A DNA stretch of 64,000 bases from Monodelphis domestica. Taxonomy: Eukaryota; Chordata; Mammalia; Didelphimorphia; Didelphidae. Positions 47,620 to 61,100 of this stretch are shown piece after piece (positions within the stretch are counted from its first letter, which is position 1; every line of letters starts with the position of its first letter). The DNA is taken from assembly GCF_027887165.1 (NCBI RefSeq), contig NC_077227.1, forward strand, positions 351,793,207 through 351,857,206, written 5' to 3'. Under the pieces are notes generated by a model, which saw nothing but the letters and a program-made list of their open reading frames with translations, was not told the DNA's origin and did not search any database. Both the position numbers and the translations under genes were made by a program.

Positions 47620-49550
47620 AGAGAGGCTAGGAAACATTTAAAGGCAGAGAGGAGCCAGCAAGAGCTAACGGAATCCCCCACCACCTCGTGCCCAAGGATG
47701 TGAGTGGTTCTTACTAATTAAAGCCTAAGAAAACAGTTTAAGGATTAAACTATATTTTGCTGTCTCCTTATGGCCTGAGATATTTCTTAACTGATCATTA
47801 GGGGGCAGACACCAAATGAGGAAGGAAAGAGAAAGGGCCAGAGATAAGCTTTGTCTACTCCATGACTTTGCCAAGACCTGAAACTCTCCCCATTCCAGAG
47901 CCACGACTCTTCTTTCTGCTGTGAGTTTTCTGCTTACCCTTGTAGCAAAGCAGAGGGGCTGGGTTACACCCAAGCTATTCAAACCACCCCCAAAGGGACC
48001 ACTGTAGATCATCACTCCTTCCATTGTGTCAACAGAAGGCTTCAAGTTTCCCTTAGCTGGACCCTCCCGGGGCACAATAGGGCATTCTTTGGAACTCTGC
48101 TTATCTGGAGCACATAGATACTTCTTAGCAGGCTCTGTCCCTGGGGGGATAATCAGCTAGAACATCCTGAGTGCTGACCTGCCAAGCTTTAGGACAGCTG
48201 CATACACTGCCAGGGCTGCTGGACTCATAGCCAGTATCTTCTAACTCTAACGAATGTTCAGAACTACATTGCCCTGGCATGACCTCTTCTTATGATGCCT
48301 ACTCTAATAATCAACCACTTTCATCAAGAGAACTATTGGATGTGAGTATATAGATTGTGAGATATGAAGGAAACACCTGGTCCACCCTTTTACCTCTCCT
48401 CCTCCCCTCCTCCCTATCACACCCCAAGCTCCTTTCTTTTACAAATGGAAAAATTGATGCTTACAAAGGTTCAGTGAATTTCCCAAGGTAACAAATTTTA
48501 GGACACCCAAGATGTCTGAAGAAGAAGTCTTTCAGAAGCAATTCCCATCACCTGGAAGTCCAGCTTCCTCAAAGACAAAAGGTAATCTAGGATAGAAAGC
48601 TCATGGAAGCACACATCAAAACACCAACATTCCAAATTTCATTTGGAACTTTGAGGCAGATGAACTCTGGAAATTCTCCATCAAAGGAGATTTCATATCA
48701 ATCTACTGCTCATTAAATTGTCCCATTCAGCCAGCCTCATTGCCTCAGGAGCAAATAATGTTCCATGTTGCCTCCTTCTCATATCTCATACCTATTCTAA
48801 ACATCCCTATTCAAAAATTATCCAGTTTCATCCCAACCTGGTTCATCTACTGACTAGTCAGTCCTTTGGAACAAAACTCCTTTGGAATTCCTGATTTAGT
48901 GTCCAAACTTTTCCATATCCTTGACATTTTTAATCAAAATTCCTTCTACCTCCTTACTTTACCGGAAATCTGTCTCTTTGAAAATAACATATCCCTTGCA
49001 AGTTTCTCCATGACTGGGCATTTTTTCCCCCAACCCTCAGGGTCTGAAGAAGGAATGGGCAATATTTCTTGCTTATTCCCTCTCTCCTAGGCCTTCCCTC
49101 TCTTATAATGACCTTTATGGCTCTATGACCTAATGTCATATGACCTTTAATGATCTTTTCCTCTTTAAAGATACACACAATCCACATATTTCTGTTATTT
49201 ATTGACCTTTAAGAATTTTTAAGTAGTTAGTACGCACCAGGCACTGAATTTGGGACTTCAGTATTGACTAACACTGTGTCACCCTAATCACCTGAAAACA
49301 TAATCTCTCAACTTCTATTCCTGATCAAATGCTGTTGAATGTTGGGAGTCATCATAAAATCAGATCGATTTTCCTACTTATGTATTCATGGCATATAATT
49401 TCTGTGCTATCTCATAGAAGTCTTTGCTGCAATTCAATAATTATTTGTCAAGCCTTTATCTCATTCCCCATAGTGATTGTTGGAAACCTTTTGTTCTTTT
49501 CTCTTGTCACCAACCAGGCCCCAATCCACAGATAAACTAATCTCCTAATT
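47620..49550. other. Non-coding stretch, no supported gene
   Basis: About 1.9 kb with few repeats. A short L3/MIR-like phrase is at 48435-48500. The minus-strand frame at 47725-48075 (116 codons) has no family resemblance. This is one of the least repeat-covered parts of the window, so unrecognised conserved non-coding sequence is possible. Confidence 0.4.
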
Positions 49551-49554
49551 CATC

Positions 49555-50870
49555 GGAAAAATTGAAACCATTTGAAAACACTCTTTGTTCCCTCCCTTGA
49601 TTCCTCAAACATTTTCATCTTCGTCCTCTCTCCCCTCCTCTCTGCTCACCAGAGAGATATTCCTACTATTTACTATGGGCTAATCCTACATCTTGATTCC
49701 ATTCTATACTTGTTCCAGTAGTTATCTTTTCTCTTTCTCAATCATCTTTAATCTTTCCTTCTCCACTAGTTCTTTATCTGCCTCCATTCTTTGATCTCCC
49801 TGATTCTAAAAACAATTAAAATTAAAAAAAAAAACTTCCTTTGATCTTTTTAGACCATCTTGCTCCCATCCTATCTCTCTTCTCCCTTACTACTAAATTT
49901 CTTAGAAAAAGTTATCTAACCCATGCTTCTATTTTCCCACTATACTTCTCAAGCATTGTATAGAAAGAATTTATAGGTAATGGAAATAAGAAATGTCTTC
50001 TATTTCCATTCTTCTTCTGAATATTTTCCCTCAAATGATACTAGTGATTTTCAAATCACCAAATCCAATTGACTTTTTTCATTCCTCACCAGATCTTGAG
50101 GCCTCAACAGAGTTTAATATTATTGACCACTCTTATTTCCCTTAGCCTTATAGATACCACATTTTCTTGCATTTCTAACCATTCCTTTTCTATCTACTTC
50201 ACTTTTCATCCTCTTGATGTAGATCTTTCTCAAGCTTCTATCTCTTTAAATTTTATATTTTCTCACTTGTCAATTTCATTCCTTTCCAAAGCACTACTTC
50301 TGGGGAAATGACCCTTTGATAAAGCATTCTAGTCCTAACCTTCCTTCTGAATAACCTCAGGACATCTCCATCTGGATATTCCACCTCTGCCTCAAACTTA
50401 CCATGTCCAAACCAACCTCTCATTCTTTTCTTTTCTTTTTCTTCTAGATCATCCCCTTTCTGACTTTACTATTAAAAAATAAAAAAGCCCTTACCACTTT
50501 TCCGCCTTGGAACCCATACTCAGAACGGATTCCAAGACAGAAGATAAGGGTTAGTCAATTGATGTTAAGTGACTTGCCCAGGGTCATACAGCTAGGATAT
50601 GTATGGGGTCAGATTTGAAGTCAGGACCTCCCATCTCTAGGTCTGGTTCTAGTCACTGAGCTAACTAGCTGTCCCTTCACTATATTTTCTTCAATATTTC
50701 TGCTTGTGGCACCACTATATGCCCTATCTTATTTATCAGTTTATGGTTATCTTTGAATTTACTTTTGTCTTTGTTTCTCATATGCAGTTTGCTTCCAAAT
50801 CCCATAATTCCATCTCAGGAATATCACTTGAGACTCTCTCTACTGCCACCACCCTAGTATGGGCTCTTAT
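49555..50870 (+). mobile_element. Long L2 copy with decayed RT region
   Basis: An L2 ORF2 run in order: 'tgcctccattctttgatctccc', 'ctactaaatttcttagaaaaagttatctaac', 'gatcttgaggcctcaacagagtttaatattattgacc' and 'gacatctccatctggatattcc'. After a SINE at 50475-50675 it continues with 'tctctctactgccaccaccctag'. Stops and frameshifts are throughout. The longest and oldest L2 copy in the window. Confidence 0.7.
50475..50675 (-). mobile_element. Marsupial SINE inserted in L2
   Basis: 'agcccttaccacttttccgccttggaaccc ... cccagggtcatacagctagg ... ctaactagctgtccc', minus orientation. Confidence 0.9.
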
Positions 50871-50872
50871 TT

Positions 50873-51125
50873 GCTGTTGTTTCATTTTTAGTTGAGTTCG
50901 ACTCTGTGTCTCTTGGAGTTTTCTTGGCAAAGACAGAGGAGTGTTTTGCTATTTCTTTCTCCAGCTCATTTGGCAAATGAGAAAAATGAGGCAATGGAGT
51001 TAAATAACTTGCCCAAAGTCACACATAGCTAGTAAGTGTCTGAGGCCAAATTTGAACTCACAGAAGAGGAGACTTGATGACTTTAGGTCCATCACTCTAC
51101 CGACTACACCACCTAGCTGCCCCAG
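50873..51125 (-). mobile_element. MAR1-type CORE-SINE, minus orientation
   Basis: 'tgttgtttcatttttagttgag', 'cttggagttttcttggcaaagac', 'ctagtaagtgtctgaggcc' and 'ccgactacaccacctagctgcccc'. Confidence 0.9.
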
Positions 51126-51244
51126 ACCCAGGGATGAGTCAAAGCTGACTCAGGTTTTGAGCCTAGATGACTTGGAGAATGGTGAAGCTTTCAATAGAAA
51201 TAGAGTTGGGAAGAGGCTCAGATTTCAAAGGGGCAGGATAGTTT

Positions 51245-51415
51245 AAGAGGGAACATGGTGTAGTGGATAGACTAATGAAATGTCCTGGCTTTGGATACTT
51301 AACTGGGTAAACCTGGGCAAAGCACTTAGCTCCTCTAGATATACCTCAGTTTCCTCTTCTGTGAAATGAGGAGGTTGGACTCTCATTTCAGCTATAAATC
51401 TATAGTTCTATGATT
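51245..51415 (+). repeat. MIR-type SINE
   Basis: 'gggaacatggtgtagtggatagac...acctgggcaaagcacttagc...cagtttcctcttctgtgaaatgagg'. Confidence 0.72.
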
Positions 51416-51792
51416 TCTGGCTTTACTTGTTAAATTTGAGCTGCCAGTAAATCCTCTAGATACAGATGCTGAGCCAGCAGCTGAAGATTGGGAACTTGAG
51501 TTCCAGGGAAAGACTAAAGTTGGATATATAGATCTAGTCATAAGAGGAGCTCAAGTACATATAATACTCTCACCATGGAAAAAAAGAAGGCCTAGCATAG
51601 AGCTTTGGGGACAACCATAGTTTGGGGGAAGGAGAAAGAGAATGAACTAGGGAAATGAAACCTGAGAAATCAAAGTACCTGAGAAACCAAAGGAAGAGAC
51701 AATATACAAGAGAAAGAGGTAATCAGTTCTACAGTCAAAGGTTGTGGAAACATCAAGGATAATTGAGTGAGAAGAGGCTATTGGATTTAGTT

Positions 51793-51990
51793 GTTGTTTT
51801 TAAACCCTTACCTTCTACCTTAGAATCAATACTGTGTATTGGTTCCAAGGCAGTAAGAACTATATAGTAGGGTTAAATGACTTGCCCATGGGTCACATAG
51901 CTAAGAAGTGTCTGAGGCTAGATTTGAACCCAACACCTCCCATCTTCAGGCCTGGCTCTCAGTCTGCTGAGCCACCTGACTGGCCCCTAG
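51793..51990 (-). mobile_element. Marsupial SINE, minus orientation
   Basis: 'ttgtttttaaacccttaccttctacc ... gacttgcccatgggtcacatagc ... ctgagccacctgactggcccc'. Confidence 0.9.
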
Positions 51991-52564
51991 ATTTAGTATT
52001 TAAGAGATTATTGATGACCTTTCAGAGAGGAATTTCAGTAGAGAGGGGGCTAGATAAGAAGTCAGATTGCAAAAGAGTTGAGAAGTAAATGAATGTGGGG
52101 AAGCAGAGTGAATGATTGTCACTACTCTTTCTAAGAGTTTATCAATGAAAGGTTAGAAATAAAGGACAGCAACTCAAGGGGATAGCAGAGTAAAGGGAAG
52201 TTTTGTTTTTTTCTTAAGGTAGTGAGTATGAACTATTTTTTTCTAGGACTTTATCAATAAAATGCTGAGAGAGATGGGACAATAATATGAGATGTCAGAA
52301 AGGTTTTTCAAGGAGTCACAAGCAAGGAAAGGAAATAACTTGGAGGTCAGAGGCAAACAAGGGCTCAAATAGGATAATATAATTGGATGGTGTGGACTTC
52401 ACACAAGGAAAGATTGCCAAATGATGATGGCAAAGATAGGAACTGGAAGTAGCAATAGAGAGTAAGGAATATGAGAGTTGTCCTTGTGTATGTTGTAAGG
52501 AAGAGGGAGAAAAGCATTAGAAAAAGTAACAAATGATACTTTGTCTTCAGGGGAAATTTTAGTT

Positions 52565-53274
<710 letters not shown>

Positions 53275-53291
53275 TCATCTTTCCTTTCTTT

Positions 53292-53726
53292 TTTTTTCAC
53301 TTTAAACATTATTTTATTTGGTCATTTCCAAACATTATTCATTGGAAACAAAGATCATTTTCTTTTCCTCCCCCCCACCCCCTTCCCACCACCTCTCCCA
53401 TATCCGACGCACGATTCCACTGGGTATCACATGTGTTCTTGGTTCGAACCCATTTTCATGTTGTTGGTATTTGCATTAGAGTGTTCATTTAGAGTCTCTC
53501 CTCAGTCGTATCCCCTTCCCCCCTGTAGTCAAGCAGTTGCTTTTCCTCGGTGTTTTTACTCCCAGAGTTTATCCTCTGCTTGTGGATAGTGTTTTTTAGA
53601 TCCCTGCAGATTGTTCAGGGACATTGTATTGACACTAATGGAGAAGTCCATTACCTTTGATTGTGCCACAGTGTATCAGTCTCTGTGTATGTTTTCCTGG
53701 TTCTGCTTCTTTCGCTCTGCATCACT
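53292..53726 (-). mobile_element. 5'-truncated L1 3' end, minus orientation
   Basis: L1 3' UTR in antisense, bounded by TCATCTTTCCTTTCTTT at 53275-53291 and 53727-53743. Inserted in the tail of the pyrimidine tract. The insertion copied repeat sequence as its target duplication. Confidence 0.9.
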
Positions 53727-53789
53727 TCATCTTTCCTTTCTTTCTTTCCCCTTACCTTCTGTTTCAGAATCCATTGTCTAATACAAATG

Positions 53790-54085
53790 ACAGAAGGTTA
53801 AACTTGGCAAAAAGTAACATCCATTTGTTGTACTACATGTTCTATAACCACATGAATGCTTTGCTCCATTCCTCTAAATTCCTTTGAATTCAGCCTAGGT
53901 GGACAGTCTCCTCCCTGAGCAAAAAGGGGAACATCTCAACCCTCACTTCTCCCCATGGCAATGGCTTGTTCCAGAAAGTGAAAAACAGTTGCCTCAAGTC
54001 TTCTTCCTACCCTACCTCCCATCCTTCCTGAGCATCATCCCTGAATTCACCCTTCTTGATCATGGCCCTGAAGACCTGTTTTAAA
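53790..54085. other. Non-coding stretch upstream of the PDGFRL-like gene
   Basis: A remnant of a minus SINE tail is at 53747-53800 ('cccttaccttctgtttcagaatcc'). Otherwise no feature recognised. Confidence 0.4.
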
Positions 54086-54087
54086 AG

Positions 54088-54600
54088 TTGTGATCATTAT
54101 CTTCAAATATCTGAAGGGCTGTCTTGAGAAAGAAGGATTGAAATTGTTCTGCTTAGCCCCAGAAGGCAGTGTGGGGGTGGAGTAAGAGTGTGGAGTTCAA
54201 GAGAGGCAGATTTTGGCTCAATGTAAGGAAAAACTTCTGAATTAATTGTTGTCCAAGAGTGGAATAAGAGGTGGTATAGTTTTATGGAAAGAATATTGGC
54301 TCTGGAGTCAGAGAACCTGGGTTCAGAATCCCATTTTAGTTACTTGTGTGAATTTTGGTAAGGTGATGAACTTCTCTGGACCTTTGTTTCCTCATCTGTA
54401 AAATAAACAGTATTGGATGTCTTCTAAGGTCCTTTCTAGTTCTGTGTCTGTGATCCTAGGCTCCTAAGATAATAAACTTCAGGGGATAGTGATGTCCCTA
54501 TCACTGAAACAGATCCTACAGAGGATACAAGTAGGAATTGGATTAGATTAACTCTGAAATCACTTCCAGTCCTGGGGCCCTTTGACTCTATGGCTGATTC
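54088..54600 (+). repeat. L3/CR1 fragment with MIR insert
   Basis: 'cttcaaatatctgaagggctgtcttgag', 'tgttctgcttagccccagaaggcag' and 'tcaatgtaaggaaaaacttctga' match an L3/CR1 3' region. A MIR ('ctctggagtcagagaacctgggtt', about 54272-54440) splits it, and L3-like text follows. Confidence 0.65.
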
Positions 54601-55065
54601 TGCTTTTCTCCCATACTTTCTCTTTGCTGGAGCTGCAAAATATGTCCTTGGAACTGAGTTGTAATCTGATTGGGGTAATTCCTTGCTCCCTGGAGGGCAT
54701 CCTCTACCCTCATCACCCCAGTCTCTACCTCTTCATCTTTACAACCTCCCTTCAACCCCCATTGGCTGTGCAATCTTGTTTTCTTGAGCCCAGTTCTGAA
54801 TAGCTTCTTTCATGTCAGTGGGAGGAACCCGACCCTTTTGGAAGGGGAACATTTTGTTTGGAAAGGCCCAGAGTCAAGACTTGATTTGCCTTTGAAATGG
54901 GGCACTCTCATCTCCCAGGTTCCCCTTGGCCACTGGGGGCCTCTCACCACTTCCCTCCCCTTCCCCCTACACAGAGGCCAGAAAGGGGAGAGTGGGGAAT
55001 CTTTCTCCAGACTGGGGCAGTCTTTGCCACATCAGCACCTCAGCTCCTACTGTTTCCTTCCCATC
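54601..55065 (+). promoter_or_regulatory. Probable promoter/5' UTR of the PDGFRL-like gene
   Basis: About 460 bp of non-repetitive sequence directly upstream of the start codon. There is no CpG island and no clear TATA box. An open frame runs from 54784 through the start codon, but the initiating ATG is placed at 55066 because only that start gives a signal peptide. The transcription start cannot be placed, and an upstream non-coding exon is possible. Confidence 0.4.
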
Positions 55066-55123
55066 ATGAACCCCAGGGATATCTGCTTCTTGGCTTATGT
55101 CCTGTTCTTCTGTGTGGTCTCAG
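55066..55123 (+). CDS. PDGFRL-like: Exon 1: signal peptide
   Basis: Encodes Met plus a short charged start, then a hydrophobic core ('FLAYVLFFCVVS') ending near a small-residue cleavage site. The donor CTCAG|GTATGG leaves one base of the next codon (phase 1). Intron 1 is 3.0 kb. Confidence 0.88.
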
Positions 55124-58100
55124 GTATGGATTGGACTTGTCTATTTTATCTTCCTATCTCTCTTTCTTTCCATTATCCTTCCCTGGTAAATGACTGGGCT
55201 AGACCTAGACTCCTCCCCAGCCCACTCCCACCCTCACCCCATGCCCAAGAGATATCTTGTGGGTTGTCTAAGGGCTGAACAGAGCATGTAACCATTGATG
55301 AGCCTTGGGTTCCTTGAGCCTGGAGTATGTTCTGAGCCTAGACTCCAACACTAATTTTGAGTAGGAGCAGATCTTGGGGAGTCCTCAAGTCTGTCCTTTT
55401 GCCTTTGAGTGTGGGGTGGGTATATTGTTAAGAACTTTGGTTCTGGAATTGGGAGAGTCAGCTCTTACATTTACTAATTATTTGGCCTTTTGGGTAAATG
55501 ATCTCACATTGCTGAGCCTCAGTTGCCTTACCAAAAAAACAGTTATCATAATCCTTCTAGCACTTACTTTGTAGGGCTGTTGTCGAAAAAGCACTTTGTA
55601 AACTTCTAAACACTGTAGGCTTGAAAGCTATCTTTATTATTATTACTATTGAGTTGAGTTCTTTGTGCTCTTGCAATAAGGGTATTGGTCTTTGGTCACG
55701 ATCTGAGTGACCTGGTTAACATGCCTAGTAATTCATTTCAATTTAATGCTGTGCTTAGCATGAGAGTCACTAAGTCTTTCTGAGGGATTCCTACTTTGCT
55801 ATGCCAGATTCATTTCAGTTCAGTTGGTATTTTCAGCTGTTTCTAACTCTTCCTGACCTCATTTGGGTTTTTCTTGGCAGTGATAATGAAGTGGTTTGCC
55901 ATTTCCTTCTTCAGTTCATTTTATAGGTGAGGAAACTGAGGCCAACAGGGTCAAGTGACTTGCCCAGACAGTGTCTGATGTTGGATTTGAATTCATACAA
56001 AGAGGAGTTGTTCTGACTCCAGACTCAACATTCTTGATCCACTGGGTTTTCTCTAACTACAAGGGACAAGTGAGAGACATGCTAAACACATAATGGCTTC
56101 TGAGAAGGGATAGAGGTAGAGAATGGAGAGAAGCAAAGAGGATCCTAAAGAAATGGCTATTAGGAAGATGGTGGGCATGGAAGGGTGAAAATGTTGCTAA
56201 ATTCCAAATCGCATCAACTCTGCAATGCTACTTGGGTTCAGTCTGGCAATGCTGGATGAGGCTCAGTTTGGAAGACCTTATTGCCTTCTGATAGCTAGAA
56301 GCTATAATCTGCCCCAGGATTATCCCTACACAACCCCTCCCTGAGGACTGACAGGTAACCTACACTGCCATGGAGCAGGGCAGAAGACAATATTCTCCAC
56401 ATAGAACCTCATTAATAACAGTACATGGTCAGAAAACTTTTGTGGAAAATTGTTATTACCTGTAATTGGTAAAATAAAACATAATAAAAAAATAACAGTA
56501 TGTGGGCAACAATTTGTAATTATCTTTTTGCTATCAGTCCTTTAACCATCAAGGTTCTTACTAACATCTCCTTTACAACATGCCTTTTAAGTTGTCCCCC
56601 TGTCCAGCTTCTGGCTGACTGCCTCAAAGTAAACTCTTTCAAAGTTGCCCTTGCCAACCAATCTTTTCTGGCTGCACATCTTCACCGAGTCTGAGTTGAC
56701 AACTATTCTGTGATAGAAAGAGCTCTGCATTTAGACACAAGATCATAATTTGAATCTTGGCAATAGCCCTCACTATGTATGTGATCTTAGATAAAGCCCT
56801 TTATTTGAGTATTAGTTTCTTAAAGATGGATTGAATGATATGTACGTGTTACCTATCACTCATTAATGAGTACTCATTAACTTTCTCCAACAGGTTGACT
56901 TGCTTAGAGGAATAAATTAGATAATGAGGACAGAATGCTTTTCAAACAAAAAATGTAACAAAAAAAACCCCAAAAAACAAAAAGAAAAAGTAACAAAAAA
57001 CCCCCAAAAATGTAAATAAAAGATAGCTAATCTAATCTGACAAGTATATATTAAGCACCTAGCATGTGCAAGGCCACTATGTTAAATGCTGGGGATACAA
57101 CATGAAAAACAGTATCATTCTAGGGGCAGCTAGATGGCTCACTTGACAGAGAGCCAGGCCTGGAGATGGGAAGTTCCCCAGTGCAAATATGACCTCAGAT
57201 ACTTCCTGGTTGTGTGACTTAATCCCTGTTGCCTAGCCTTTACTGTTATGCCTTGGAACCAATACTTCGTATCAATTCTAAGACAGAGCTAAGAGTTAAA
57301 AACAAAAGCAACAACAAAAAACCCTAGTACCACCCACTAGGAGCTGACATTTTTCTTATAGTGGCCGATATCTACCTCCTCTCAGAGGCAAGAAAGGAAG
57401 AGGTTGAAGATGTTTCTGAGGCTTAGACCCATGAACACAATAATTAAACAGGTGCTAGGAAATTTAGGAATGTGTCAATAGAGTTGGATGGAAACCAGGA
57501 ATCTTTCTCCCCTTTTGTAAGCAGGCAAACTGAAACCCAGAAGAAGGAAAATGGTCAGAATATGAGGAATGAATATGATGGCAAACAGAGCCAAGTTGAG
57601 AGCTTTGGGAGAGAGGAAAGGATTATAGTGGAAAGTTTAGGATCCAACAAATAATCTGCCACTTAAAGTGAATTTGGTCAATCCCTTATCTCTTCTGGGC
57701 CTTAGTTTCCCCAACAGCAAAACGAGGGAATTGAATTAGGTTGTTACTATTCCTTTCAGTTCTAAGTTCTTTGATTCTCTGAAAAATAGAAAGATTTCAA
57801 GGCAGTAATTTTTAAGTCGATCTCTGCTTCTGATGATGATCAGAATTCTACTTTTATCAGTAATAGACAGTAATAGACTCAGGGTGTAGAATGAAATAAT
57901 ACTTTTTTTTTTACAAGGCCAATGCAGGAATTTGTTACACTTGACCAGGAATGTTTGTTCCAAATACTTTTTTTTTCAATGAAGGGTGAAGACAGTGGGA
58001 GGAAAAGAAAATGGATTTTGATAAATATAAATAATTCAAAAACTAACAAAAAGTCCTCTTTCCCTCTCTTCCTCCTCTTCCTCTTCTTCCTCTCTGTGTC

Positions 58101-61100
58101 TCTCTTGTCTCTCTCTTTTCAATAGCAAAAAGCAGAGTGCCTACCGAAGCTACCAAAGACATGAGGAAGAGCATTCCTAAATCATCAGACCCCAGTGAGG
58201 TGAAGCCCTCTAGAGGTCTAGGTCACAAGAAACCCCAAAAGGCTGATAGCCAAAAAGTCCTAGAGGCACCAAGAGCCAGAAAGTCAAGGCCCCAAGTGGA
58301 AACTCAGCCCCCTGGAGCCCTGGTACCCTCTCCTCCTTCCATCTTGATCCAGGTGGTGGGGAAGGGCCAGTTCCAGAAAGTGGGGGACTCCCTGAGCCTG
58401 AGAGCAGGAGATGCCCTGGAGCTTCGGTGCCGGGGAAAGTCTGTCCACTGGAGGTTCCCAGTTTACCTGGAAGAGGAAGGAGAGGGGCGGCTCAGGTATA
58501 GCTCTGGGCATGGGGTAGGGATGAAGGGGACACATGTATCTCCCGAACTGTTTAGGCTCTCCCCAGGAAATCAGGTTATATGGCAGAGTCCTGGCACTCA
58601 GAGGAAGTCAGCTCCCTCTAAGTAGCAGAATAGCTTTCCTTCTCTGGCTCTCTTCCAGAGGAAAAGGTGTGGGTTGCTGCTTGAACTAGGCCAAATAGCT
58701 GGCTGGTTTTGTGCCCAAGGTGCCAGGCTATTGATCTCTACTCCATAATCAGAGACCACAGCTTACACTTAAGGAGGGGTGCCTGCAAGAGTATAATGAG
58801 TAAAGCTGCTAGCACTATATACTTTATATGGTTGGGAAAAGGGACTGGGGGACAGGCAGGGTCTGGCCCAAATTGGTGTTTGTGTGTGTGTTCATTTTTT
58901 TAGAATCAAGCACTTTACTCAATACAGCCAGCTGCTGGTAATGAACTCAACTATTGCAGATACAGGAGAATATAGCTGCTGGTCTCGATACTGCCAGGAT
59001 AGTGAGTGTCGGGATGTCAAGGACCGCACCAACAAAACCTTTGTCTTCTTTACAGGTATATTTGACAGATGGAATGTCAAAGCTGGAAGGGGATTTAGAA
59101 CACAGAATGCAGAATGTCAAAGCTAGAAGAGGCTTAGAACATAGACCACAGAATGTCAGAGCTAGAAGAGGCTTAGAACACAGACCACAGAATGTCAGAG
59201 CTAGAAGAGGTTTAGAACACAGACCACAGAATGTCAGAGCTGGAAGGAGCTTAGTGTAAAAATTAAATTTATATCTCTAATAATAAAATATTATATTTTA
59301 TGAGGTTTATTAAAGATCATTAGAAATCAAGGAATAAAGAGGATACAAAATAAAAACCATGTACCCATGGCTGGTTAGTCATTTCAGTTATCGTCACCTT
59401 ACCACCGACACTGCTGATGCTACATCATGCAAGAAGAGAGAGCGGATATGGGCAGCGTTATTGCCAGTTAAATACCAATAGTGATAGAGAATTCTGGGAA
59501 ATACCAAGGACTTCTGGGGAATGAAGTCTAGGGTTCAAAATTTCCATTTATACATTCCCCTGAGACCTGCAGAAGACTAATCTCTCCAGTGGGTTTTGTA
59601 AACATACCAGCTATGAAATTACAATAATTTTAGGATAAGAGGAAAAGAGAACAAAACCAATAATTGCTAGGCACATTGACAAAAAGCCTGTTAGGGGGCA
59701 GTCCCCTTCGGTATAAGAGTAGACATACAAAACAAATGTATTTAACCCCACACAGTTCAAATCACCACATCCCAAAGTTCACTCTGGATCTTCTGGTGCA
59801 GCTTGTGGTCTGTGGAGGCATCTTCATGGTGTCTTCTCCAAATAGTTCACTTTCTGGATTTGGAGAGATAGCATGTTTCTTAACCTAAAATTACTCTCAA
59901 AAGGAATTTAAACTTTGCAATATAAAATAATAATAATAATAATACATCCCCCCCCAAGAGGGTGATTGAAAAACACAGGGATCACTTAGGGATGTATGGC
60001 TGATTTATGAGGTATATGAATCAATTGGCAAGAGAAATAAAAGATATAAAAAAAGTTTAAATAAAAAAAATAATTTCTGAATGAAATATAAGACTATCAA
60101 AGTCTTATGTGTAAAAATTCTAAGTAAAGGAAAAATAAATCTATAACAAGTCCTTGAATCAGGGCCCAATTAAAATGATTTAAGCAATTATGCATTTACT
60201 CAATCAGTTGCCAGGACTATAGAAAGTTTGCCACACCATGAAAGACAGAAAAGGGACTAGATTATAGGAGCCAGGTAGGAGCCAAATTTGAGATACTTGG
60301 TAGAATGTGGGACAAAGAAGACCTGCCTTTAACACATGTTATGTAGCCGCAATCTCGAACCCCAAACAAATTTAAGTCCTTTTGTAATGGCTCAAAATTT
60401 TCATCAATCCCATTGGAATTGGTTGGTCTCTTTGACTTTGTGCTTGATTGGCATTATGCAGTTTAGCTTTGTGCTTCTTTGACACTGTGTAATGGCTCTT
60501 TTTATATTCCCTTGTCCTGGAATCAGACAGAATCATTAAGCAAAGTCCCATAATTTTTAAAAAACAATCAGTGGCATCATTTTTATAGACTAAAGCTTTT
60601 TGGGTATGCATCGACATTATAGCAAATATATATTAAACTTATATTATTGCAAAATAAAAAAGTTAAAGAAAATCTTCTCAATACTGGTGACATAACTTCA
60701 GATACAAAAAAGAGAGAAAAAAGCTAAAATAGTATATTACACATGCAAGCAAAAACAATAACAAAAAAGTTTTTTAAAAAAATATATAGCTTATAATTAT
60801 TGACACACTGTGTCAGCTAAGGAAAAGTAGAACACAAAAGTTTCTCACCAAAAAAATGAGATCCATTTCCCCTTCAAACCTGGCCATAATCCACTGTGAG
60901 TACAAGCAAATGATTTAAACAAAGTAACAGTTTTTTTTTTTAAAATAAAGAACAACAGTACAGTATGTCAGGAAGATAGTAAACAACTTATTTCGGAATT
61001 GCACAAAAGAGGGCATAAGATATTGAAGGATAAGTTTCAGTGGTGTCTCCCCAAAGTAGAATGTTTGGGGTTCATTCTGACTGCTGGTGCCCATTCTATT

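Larger units (their letters stand above)
51126..52170 (-). mobile_element. L2 copy, minus orientation, with two inserts
   Basis: 'gtcaaagctgactcaggttttgagcc', 'gcatagagctttggggacaacc', 'gtggaaacatcaaggataattg', 'gattattgatgacctttcagagagg' and 'agtcagattgcaaaagagttgagaag' are the antisense of L2 in order. A MIR (51245-51415) and a SINE (51793-51990) interrupt it. It lies head-on to the + strand L2 at 49555. Confidence 0.7.

Noticed and set aside
54784..55278. 164-codon frame running through exon 1
   Set aside because: Its upstream part has no signal peptide or homology, and the frame passes the exon 1 donor. The family-type signal peptide starts at the internal ATG at 55066.
58137..58625. Single-exon gene of 162 codons
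   Set aside because: The frame continues past exon 2 into intron 2 only by chance. The splice donor at 58495 and the matching exon 3 restore the family sequence.
59070..59254. Regular repeat units as a possible CRISPR-like array
   Set aside because: The units are contiguous with no unique spacers, in a mammalian intron, and derive from an interspersed-repeat phrase.
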